Source of the DNA: Scatosoma sp045128175
Lineage (GTDB): Bacteria; Bacillota; Clostridia; Christensenellales; Borkfalkiaceae
DNA: 5,139 bases
NCBI GenBank assembly: GCA_045128175.1
Contig: JBGVRF010000047.1
Coordinates: 1 to 5,139, forward strand
Direction of reading: 5' to 3'
Each line of letters begins with the position of its first letter. Position 1 is the stretch's first letter. The notes under the pieces are model-generated. The model was given only the letters and a program-made list of their open reading frames with translations. It was not told where the DNA came from and ran no database searches. Shown here one piece after another: positions 1 to 5,139 of the stretch. The position numbers and the translations under genes are program-made.

Positions 1-1344
1 ACGGGTGAAGTTTTGGGTATCGGTAAAACGATGGAAGAAGCTATGTTCAAAGGGCTTGTTTCCGCGGGCTTTAAGATGTGCCATCCTTCCGAACGCCGAC
101 CCGTCGGCGTTTATATGACCGTAAACGATCAGGACAAACTCGATCTTTTGACAATCGCGAAAAAATTCGGAGACCTCGGTTGTACGATGTATGCGACGAA
201 GGGTACGGCGAAGGTCATTAACGATCTTGGTATCGATTGTCAGGTAGTAGATAGACTTTCCGCAACCGATTCCGTCATCAAACTGATGGACGAAGGTAAG
301 ATCGATTACGTGGTTTATACGGGTAAGACGGATATGGAATCTATCAATGACTTCATTCGTTTGCATCATCACGCGATCCTGCTCGGTATCACGGTGTTGA
401 CGGCGCTGGATACGGCGAACGCTCTTGCGGATATCATCGCAAGTAAATTCACCGAAGATAACACCGAGCTTGTCGATATCAATGCATTGCGAAACGAGAA
501 GCTGAAGCTTGACTTCACGAAGATGCAGTCTTGCGGTAACGATTATATCGTGTTTGATAATCGCGACGGCAAGATCACTTGTCCGGAATCGATCGCAGTC
601 AATTACGTGATCCCGCATTACGGTATTGGTGGCGACGGTATCGTATTGATCGAAAATTCCGAGATCGCAGACGCAAAAATGCGTATTTTCAATAAAAATG
701 GTATGGAAGCACCTACGGGCGGCAACGCGATTCGTTGTATAGGTAAATACCTCTATGAAAAAGGAATCGTGAATAAAACGGATATGCTTATCGAAACGAC
801 GAAAGGCGTTTGTCCCGTGAAGGTGTATTCGTTCGGCGGAAAGGTGAATTCTGCCAGCGTAAACCTCGGAAAAGCAGAACTTGCGGGGACGAAGATTCCT
901 TCCGTTTGGGATGAGGAACAGATCGTCGGAAAGACGGTGAATATCGGAGGGCTTGATTATAAGATCACTCTTGTCAACGTCGGCAACCCGCACTGCATCG
1001 TATTCAGCGACAAGGTGGATGCGATCAACGTAGACGTGATCGGACCCGAATTCGAAAACTGCGAATATTTCCCTGAAGGTATCAATACGGAATTTATCCG
1101 TGTAGTCAACAAAGCAACGATCAAGATGCGTGTTTGGGAACGCGGTAGCGGTGAAACGTGGGCTTGCGGTACGGGCGCTTGCGCGGCGGTCGTGGCGGCA
1201 GTGCTCGGCGGCTATTGTGAAAAGGATACCAACGTAACGGTCAAGCTGCGCGGCGGTGATTTGACGGTCAATTATCATTCCGACGGTGAAGTGGAATTGA
1301 GTGGCAATGTTAAAACCGTTTACGAGGGGACGTTGGAAATTTAA
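1..1344 (+). CDS. carB-dapF: C-terminal part of carbamoyl-phosphate synthase large subunit (CarB) fused in frame to a diaminopimelate epimerase (DapF) domain; 5' end outside the window
   Basis: The frame is open from base 1, where TGEVLGIGKT matches the end of the second CarB ATP-grasp domain (STGEVMG in the family), so the true start lies upstream, probably about 900 codons away. Positions about 91-450 encode the MGS-like allosteric domain (ERRPVGVYMTV, YATKGTA, LTALDTANALAD). After a short tail (TELVDINALRNEK, 463-501) the frame runs without a stop into a full-length DapF domain (about 508-1341). Seen there are FTKMQSCGNDY, GIGGDGIVLIE, VGNPHCIVF, INTEFIRV and ERGSGETWACGTGAC; the last holds the second catalytic Cys (1165-1167). 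The first catalytic Cys, normally in CGN, is Gly here (GGN, codon 718-720), and the usual DG of FNxDGS reads NG. CarB makes carbamoyl phosphate from glutamine-derived ammonia, bicarbonate and ATP for pyrimidines and arginine; DapF interconverts LL- and meso-diaminopimelate for lysine and peptidoglycan. Both are cytosolic. Domain identities are secure; epimerase activity is uncertain because of the Cys loss. Confidence 0.93.
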   Translation, partial: TGEVLGIGKTMEEAMFKGLVSAGFKMCHPSERRPVGVYMTVNDQDKLDLLTIAKKFGDLGCTMYATKGTAKVINDLGIDCQVVDRLSATDSVIKLMDEGKIDYVVYTGKTDMESINDFIRLHHHAILLGITVLTALDTANALADIIASKFTEDNTELVDINALRNEKLKLDFTKMQSCGNDYIVFDNRDGKITCPESIAVNYVIPHYGIGGDGIVLIENSEIADAKMRIFNKNGMEAPTGGNAIRCIGKYLYEKGIVNKTDMLIETTKGVCPVKVYSFGGKVNSASVNLGKAELAGTKIPSVWDEEQIVGKTVNIGGLDYKITLVNVGNPHCIVFSDKVDAINVDVIGPEFENCEYFPEGINTEFIRVVNKATIKMRVWERGSGETWACGTGACAAVVAAVLGGYCEKDTNVTVKLRGGDLTVNYHSDGEVELSGNVKTVYEGTLEI

Positions 1345-1359
1345 AAATATAAGACGAAT

Positions 1360-1366
1360 AAGGAGG
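1360..1366 (+). promoter_or_regulatory. Strong ribosome binding site for the small membrane protein gene
   Basis: AAGGAGG lies five bases before the ATG at 1372 and matches the anti-Shine-Dalgarno sequence fully. It fixes the start of the downstream gene. It sits in the 27-base gap after the carB-dapF stop; no promoter can be recognised in that gap, so read-through transcription from upstream is likely. Confidence 0.85.
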
Positions 1367-1371
1367 CGGAA

Positions 1372-2040
1372 ATGGACGTTTTCTATGAAGAAAGCGCTGT
1401 TGCGCAGGATTCCAAAAAAGGAGAACGAAGATATAAGATCACGAATATCGTATCCAATATATTCTTGGTGTTAGCGATTTTACTTCTGATGTTTTTCCTG
1501 TTTATGATGCCGTGGGGATCGTTTACGACTCCCGATACGATTCCCGACGGGACGACGATTGAAGAATTGCAAGCTATATATGAAGGTCAGAAATTTATTT
1601 CCATCTTTTGCGCGTTGAATGGCGCATTCTTCTTGCTGTTCTGGTTCTTCCTGTTTAAAATGAAATCGCGTTTCAATGTCAGTTATGATTACTGCTTTGT
1701 TTCGGGTGAGCTTCGTATTTCCAAGGTCTTCAATATAAACAAGCGTAAGCTACTCACGCGTTTTGATGCGGTGGAGATATTGCAGATCGGGGACGTTGAT
1801 AACAGCTCTTATGAGCGTTTGAAATCCGATCCCTCGACCAAAGAAGTGATCTGTACGCCGAACGTCGAAGCTATGGACGGGAAATTCTTTATGTATATTC
1901 TTGTCAATGATAACGGTAAAAAGCTTTATGTTCTCGAGTGTCGTGAATTGCTTTTGATGAATATCATGAAATTCGCTAAGAGAAACGTTCTGGAAAGCGA
2001 TTATGTAATGCAGGAAAGAAAACAACAGAAGAAAGTATGA
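1372..2040 (+). CDS. Small membrane protein, helical hairpin plus cytosolic C-terminal domain, function unknown (resembles DUF6106-type proteins)
   Basis: A 222-residue protein with two predicted membrane helices, about residues 25-47 (NIFLVLAILLLMFFLFMMPW) and 74-95 (FISIFCALNGAFFLLFWFFL). Basic residues before helix 1 (K15, K16, R19, R20, K22) and after helix 2 (K96, K98, R100) place both ends in the cytosol, with an acidic outer loop at about 48-73. Residues about 100-205 alternate strand-like stretches (FNVSYDYCFVSGELRISKVF, then KRKLLTRFDAVEIL) and end in a likely helix, a pattern reminiscent of a membrane-anchored PH-like fold. The opening MDVFYE and the FNVxYxYxxxxGELxIxK pattern recall clostridial proteins I remember as DUF6106; that family name is from memory and unchecked. 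No catalytic motif is visible. The start is fixed by the ribosome binding site at 1360-1366. The stop overlaps the desulfurase start (ATGA), implying translational coupling. A membrane scaffold or sensing role is only a guess. Confidence 0.82.
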   Translation: MDVFYEESAVAQDSKKGERRYKITNIVSNIFLVLAILLLMFFLFMMPWGSFTTPDTIPDGTTIEELQAIYEGQKFISIFCALNGAFFLLFWFFLFKMKSRFNVSYDYCFVSGELRISKVFNINKRKLLTRFDAVEILQIGDVDNSSYERLKSDPSTKEVICTPNVEAMDGKFFMYILVNDNGKKLYVLECRELLLMNIMKFAKRNVLESDYVMQERKQQKKV

Positions 2041-3167
2041 TATATCTAGATAATGCGGCAACGACAAAGCCTTCCGAGAAGGCATTTGAACGCGCGAAAG
2101 AATACGTTACGGAGAAATTTTATAATCCTTCGGCGTTATACAAGGAAGGATATGCATTGCAGAGCGAGCTTAAAAAAGCGCGCTCCGCTTTGCTTTCCGG
2201 GATTGCAGATGAAGCTACGTTCGAGCTGATTTTTACCTCCTGCGGAACGGAATCGGACAATCAAGCTGTTTTCGGTTTCGCCAGAAGGGGAAACGCTGTC
2301 ACGACGATGGGCGAACATTCGGCGGTTGCATCGCCTTTTGCCGAGCTGAAAAACAGAGGGATCGCCGAGCCGCGGTTTGCACCTTTACAAAAGGACGGAC
2401 GGGTGAACGTTGAAAAATTACTTGCGCTTGTGGATGCAAAAACGAGTTTTGTTTCTGTCATGCACGTAAACAACGAGATCGGCGCGATCAACGACGTCAA
2501 CATGATCGCAAAACTTGTCAAGCAAAAAAATTCTCGTGTGATCTTCCACGTGGACGGCGTCCAAGGCTATGGAAAAATTCCGTTTAAGCTGGGAAAAGAG
2601 ATAGACTTATATTCCATCAGTGCGCATAAGATCGGCGGCTTAAAAGGCGTCGGCGCGCTGATTAAACGCAAATCGTTGACGTTGCCCGCTTATCTTATCG
2701 GTGGCGGGCAAGAATCGGGAAAACGTAGCGGAACGGAAAATGTTTTCGGGATCAAGCAATTTCAGTATGCGGCAGAGGAAAAGTTTTCGACGCTGAAGGC
2801 GGATTTTTTACGCTTAGCGGAATATCGAGAAAAGCTTTGGTCTGTACTGGATAAAGACGTATATATGCGACTTTCGCCTGAAGACGGAACACCGTACATT
2901 CTCACCGTTTCGGCGGTTGGCTTGCGCGGAGAGATCTTACTGCATATGGCGGATGATAAAGGGGTGGTCATCGGTACGGGTTCGGCGTGTTCGTCGAATG
3001 CGAAAACGCGATACAGTAAGGTGATTTTGGCTTGCGGTTACAATGAAAAAACTGCGGACGGCGTATTGCGGCTTAGCTTTTCACCACAGACGACACAAGC
3101 GGAGATTGAAGAGGCGGCAAACGTACTTAACGAAATCGGACGCGATTTGAAGCTCAGAATGAAATAA
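2037..3167 (+). CDS. Cysteine desulfurase, group I NifS/IscS type (probable sulfur donor to ThiI)
   Basis: A 376-residue PLP-dependent class V aminotransferase-fold enzyme, near the usual 380-400. It converts L-cysteine to alanine and holds the sulfur as an enzyme persulfide. Visible motifs in order: YLDNAATT at 3-10; FTSCGTESDN at 66-75; H94 in GEHSAV, the ring-stacking His; HVNNEIG at 143-149; HVDGVQ at 171-176 with D173 and Q176 contacting PLP; SAHKIGG with K198 as the PLP Schiff-base lysine; GGGQESGKRSGTEN at 222-235; and GSACSS with C318 (codon 2988-2990) as the persulfide Cys. The GSAC loop marks group I rather than SufS. The ATG overlaps the previous stop as ATGA and has only a weak purine-rich stretch upstream, so expression probably depends on coupling. 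thiI follows after 13 bases; by analogy with Bacillus nifZ-thiI, it probably serves tRNA thiolation and possibly thiamine synthesis. A general role in iron-sulfur cluster assembly cannot be excluded, but no iscU or iscA is visible here. Confidence 0.95.
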   Translation: MIYLDNAATTKPSEKAFERAKEYVTEKFYNPSALYKEGYALQSELKKARSALLSGIADEATFELIFTSCGTESDNQAVFGFARRGNAVTTMGEHSAVASPFAELKNRGIAEPRFAPLQKDGRVNVEKLLALVDAKTSFVSVMHVNNEIGAINDVNMIAKLVKQKNSRVIFHVDGVQGYGKIPFKLGKEIDLYSISAHKIGGLKGVGALIKRKSLTLPAYLIGGGQESGKRSGTENVFGIKQFQYAAEEKFSTLKADFLRLAEYREKLWSVLDKDVYMRLSPEDGTPYILTVSAVGLRGEILLHMADDKGVVIGTGSACSSNAKTRYSKVILACGYNEKTADGVLRLSFSPQTTQAEIEEAANVLNEIGRDLKLRMK

Positions 3168-3174
3168 AAAAGGA
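3168..3174 (+). promoter_or_regulatory. Ribosome binding site of thiI
   Basis: AAAAGGA begins directly after the desulfurase stop, and six bases separate it from the ATG at 3181. The gap between the two genes is 13 bases and contains nothing else, so they should share one transcript. Confidence 0.65.
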
Positions 3175-3180
3175 ATTTTT

Positions 3181-4338
3181 ATGGAAAAGGTAATCATTAT
3201 CCGCTATGCGGAACTCTTTTTAAAAGGTAAAAATCGAGGCTTTTTCGAGCGGGCGTTTGAAACCAATCTTCATCGTGCGCTGAAGGGCTTTGAATATGAA
3301 TTGGTAAAGCAGAGCGGACGCTATCTTGTGCAGAAATTTTCGGAAGAGAAATCGGAAACTCTTATCGAGAAGCTGAAAAAAGTATTTGGTTTGCATACGC
3401 TCAGTCTTGCATATGAAACAGCTTCGGATATGAACAGTATTTTTGAGGCCGCAAAGCTGTTGGTAAAGCCGGAAGGCTCGTTTAAAGTAGAGTCACACCG
3501 CGGCGACAAGAAATATCCAATGACTTCGATTGAGATCAGTCGCGAACTCGGCGGGTTGCTGCTCGATTATACGAAAGGAAAATTAACGGTCGACGTACAT
3601 GATCCTTCGTTTACTATTCGAGTGGATATTCGGGAATTCGGTCGCGCGCTGGTATTCGGCGAATTTATCGAAGGTGCAAACGGTATGCCTGTCGGTACGG
3701 CAGGTAAAGGTCTTTTGCTGATCTCGGGAGGAATCGACAGCCCTGTTGCGGGTCATATGATGGCGAAGCGCGGTATGAACGTCGATTGCTTGCATTTTCA
3801 CAGCTATCCTTATACTAATATGCAGGCAAAGGAAAAGGTCGTCGAGCTTGCAACGATCTTATCGGAATATACCTGCGGAACAAAGCTTTATACGGTGAGT
3901 GTTACGCATATTCAAGAGGCAATCCATGAGAAATGTAAACCGGAGTTGATGATCACGTTGCTTCGTAGGTTTATGTATCGAATTGCCGAACGTCATGCGT
4001 TGCATATCGGTGCGCAATGCCTGATCACGGGCGAGAGCCTCGGACAGGTTGCAAGCCAGACGATCGAGGGAATGACGTCTTCTAATTCCGTCGTTGAAAA
4101 ATTACCCGTGTTACGTCCGCTTGTTGGCTTCGATAAAAACGAGATCATAGAACGTTCGGTAAAAATGGGCGCGTACGAAACTTCGATCTTACCTTTCGAG
4201 GATTGTTGCACAGTATTTTTGCCTGATTTCCCTGCGATCCGTCCAAAGCTTAAAGATATTTTGCGGGAGGAATCGAAGTTGGATGTAGAGGGGTTGATAG
4301 CTGAAGCGTTCCGATCCATAGAAAAAATAGAGATTTAA
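3181..4338 (+). CDS. thiI: tRNA 4-thiouridine synthase ThiI (short form without rhodanese domain)
   Basis: A 385-residue cytosolic enzyme that adenylates U8 of tRNA and inserts sulfur to make 4-thiouridine; in many bacteria it also passes sulfur to ThiS for the thiamine thiazole. Order of domains: N-terminal ferredoxin-like region (about 1-60, opening IIIRYAELFLKGKNRGFFE); THUMP RNA-binding domain (about 60-165, with SHRGDKKYP at 105-113 and SIEISRELGG after it); PP-loop ATP-pyrophosphatase domain (about 172-385) with the P-loop SGGIDSP at 182-188. Later landmarks are CLITGESLGQVASQT and LPFEDCCTVF with C342-C343, at the place of the conserved Cys (C344 in E. coli). The length fits ThiI of Gram-positive bacteria, which lack the C-terminal rhodanese domain and its persulfide Cys of the E. 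coli enzyme. Sulfur therefore presumably comes directly from the desulfurase just upstream onto the CC pair. The gene ends 7 bases before a terminator-like hairpin, as the last gene of its unit. Identity is secure; a thiamine role is not shown by the window. Confidence 0.97.
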   Translation: MEKVIIIRYAELFLKGKNRGFFERAFETNLHRALKGFEYELVKQSGRYLVQKFSEEKSETLIEKLKKVFGLHTLSLAYETASDMNSIFEAAKLLVKPEGSFKVESHRGDKKYPMTSIEISRELGGLLLDYTKGKLTVDVHDPSFTIRVDIREFGRALVFGEFIEGANGMPVGTAGKGLLLISGGIDSPVAGHMMAKRGMNVDCLHFHSYPYTNMQAKEKVVELATILSEYTCGTKLYTVSVTHIQEAIHEKCKPELMITLLRRFMYRIAERHALHIGAQCLITGESLGQVASQTIEGMTSSNSVVEKLPVLRPLVGFDKNEIIERSVKMGAYETSILPFEDCCTVFLPDFPAIRPKLKDILREESKLDVEGLIAEAFRSIEKIEI

Positions 4339-4345
4339 AGCAATA

Positions 4346-4374
4346 GGCGTACCGATTGCGGTACGCCGTTTCTT
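4346..4374 (+). terminator. Rho-independent terminator between convergent genes, possibly working in both directions
   Basis: GGCGTACCG (4346-4354) and CGGTACGCC (4359-4367) form a perfect 9-bp GC-rich stem around the tetraloop ATTG. On the + strand GTTTCTT follows, a short imperfect T-run, so termination of the desulfurase-thiI transcript fits best. On the - strand the stem is followed by TATTGCTTTAAA, a weaker T-rich tail, so it may also end the penicillin-binding protein transcript. The stem lies 7 bases after the thiI stop and 5 bases from the stop codon of the opposing gene. Confidence 0.8.
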
Positions 4375-5139
4375 AATATTCCCACCAATTTTTCTCCAAG
4401 ATCTCGTCTTTCTTTTCCGAAGAAGGCGGATCGCTTTTTGTCGAAATGCTCGGAAGTGTAATGGATTTGCCTTCTTTTCCTTTATAAATGGGCGTTACAG
4501 TATAGATATAGCTTTTATTTTCAAGTAGCTCCTCATCTGTAAAACACTCGGTAAAAGCTCCGAAATAGACGGTACTATGTGTCGCATAATCATAGCGATC
4601 GATTCGATATTGATAATAGCTCGGACAACGTTTGTCGAAGAAAATACGCACTGTACCTTTTGAAAAGGTCAGCTCAGGGGCGAAAATAGCGGGATTTGTA
4701 AAGGCGTCATTCTTTTTTGTGGGAATCGCAGTCTTTTTAAACAATTCGGTGAAGCGATATTCAACAGGTGCCAGATCATCGGCTAACATTAAGGTATGCG
4801 TGTCATAATAAGAAGATTTATCTAATGTCACGCGTACTACATTTTTTGGGGATGAAAAAGAGGGGATAGCCTCGTTTTTTTTGCGATATCCGTCATATAA
4901 ATACTCATTCAGTCGTAAGAGTACGTTACACGGCAAGCCTCCGCCCGTGCAATCGATATACGAATTATCGCTGTTGCCCAACCATACCCCGATACAATCC
5001 CGTGCGGTATAAGAAAGGGCATAGGCGTCCGTATTGCCCTTTTCCGTACCCACCGTTCCCGTTTTTGCGGCGACGTCAAAGGGGAGGTCGCGCAGTTTTT
5101 TCGCCGTGCCGCTTTTTGCTGTACTTTTCAACATATCCG
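4373..5139 (-). CDS. Class A penicillin-binding protein, C-terminal part (end of transpeptidase domain plus FN3-like domain); 5' end outside the window
   Basis: The frame stays open to the window edge (an Asp codon at 5135-5137 precedes the Met at 5134), so the true start is beyond the window and the Met is internal. Numbering from that Met: KSGTAKKL at 7-14 is typical of the segment before the active site in bifunctional PBP1A-like enzymes. AAKTGT at 22-27 is the KTG motif of the serine transpeptidase (K24 at 5063-5065). SYTARDCIGVWLGNSDN at 41-57 and TGGGLP at 63-68 match the end of the transpeptidase domain. The SxxK and SxN motifs and any glycosyltransferase domain would lie outside. Residues about 150-231 look like a fibronectin-III-type beta domain (YQYRIDRYDY, then ENKSYIYTVTPIYKGKEG), followed by a charged tail ending in NWWEY. 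The enzyme would act outside the membrane in cross-linking peptidoglycan. The gene is convergent with thiI and not part of its operon. Class A rather than class B rests on motif similarity only. Confidence 0.9.
   Translation of the reverse strand, partial: DMLKSTAKSGTAKKLRDLPFDVAAKTGTVGTEKGNTDAYALSYTARDCIGVWLGNSDNSYIDCTGGGLPCNVLLRLNEYLYDGYRKKNEAIPSFSSPKNVVRVTLDKSSYYDTHTLMLADDLAPVEYRFTELFKKTAIPTKKNDAFTNPAIFAPELTFSKGTVRIFFDKRCPSYYQYRIDRYDYATHSTVYFGAFTECFTDEELLENKSYIYTVTPIYKGKEGKSITLPSISTKSDPPSSEKKDEILEKNWWEY

Noticed and set aside
13..15. TTG at 13 as the start of the first gene
   Set aside because: The frame is open to base 1 and the preceding residues TGEV belong to the conserved CarB ATP-grasp tail, so this is an internal Leu codon of a truncated gene.
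487..525. Separate dapF gene starting at TTG 487, CTG 502 or ATG 523
   Set aside because: None has a ribosome binding site at proper spacing, and ATG 523 would cut off the first strand of the DapF fold. A single fused protein is the simpler reading.
1750..2085. Reverse-strand open frame of 111 codons opposite the membrane protein gene
   Set aside because: It lies antisense to a well-supported gene, has no recognisable motif, and crosses the ATGA junction; it is a shadow frame.
2136..2971. Three reverse-strand open frames opposite the desulfurase gene
   Set aside because: All are antisense to a strongly conserved enzyme, short, and without family motifs.
3321..4319. Three reverse-strand open frames opposite thiI
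   Set aside because: They are antisense to clear ThiI domains and have low-complexity, Ser-rich products typical of shadow frames.
5132..5134. ATG at 5134 (- strand) as the start of a small protein
   Set aside because: The frame continues to the window edge, and the residues from here on are the middle of a transpeptidase domain; a start here would lack the SxxK active site.
1..5139. Mobile elements, CRISPR arrays, tRNA or rRNA genes, riboswitches, defence genes
   Set aside because: The sequence is almost fully covered by housekeeping genes with gaps under 40 bases. By eye I found no repeat arrays, terminal inverted repeats or structured RNA signatures other than the hairpin at 4346-4367.

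Overview
The window looks like a chromosomal housekeeping segment from a Gram-positive, clostridia-like bacterium (Bacillota). The evidence is a clear AGGAGG-type ribosome binding site, tightly packed genes, and moderate GC (mid-40s percent by eye, not computed). It is supported by a ThiI without a rhodanese domain next to a NifS-type desulfurase, and by a class A-type penicillin-binding protein. The exact lineage cannot be read from the sequence; an uncultured gut clostridium is a guess.

Layout. Positions 1-4338 carry four genes on the + strand that look like one transcription unit. The first is the 3' end of carB (carbamoyl-phosphate synthase large subunit), which reads without a stop into a complete diaminopimelate epimerase (DapF) domain. 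Next comes a small two-helix membrane protein of unknown function with a cytosolic domain. It overlaps by an ATGA junction with a group I cysteine desulfurase, which is followed after 13 bases by thiI. A strong hairpin at 4346-4367 closes the unit. From 4373 to the window end, on the - strand and convergent, lies the C-terminal part of a class A penicillin-binding protein, entered just upstream of its KTG motif and ending in a probable fibronectin-III-like domain.

How the genes work together. The desulfurase and ThiI form a recognisable sulfur-transfer pair: the desulfurase takes sulfur from cysteine as a persulfide, and ThiI uses it to make 4-thiouridine in tRNA and possibly to supply thiamine synthesis. 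CarB feeds pyrimidine and arginine synthesis, while DapF makes meso-diaminopimelate for lysine and peptidoglycan. The two are fused in one chain although their pathways differ.

The most interesting points are the CarB-DapF fusion and the replacement of the first catalytic cysteine of the DapF domain by glycine, with nearly all other active-site motifs kept. No mobile element, CRISPR array, tRNA, rRNA or riboswitch was seen, and no gap between genes exceeds 40 bases.
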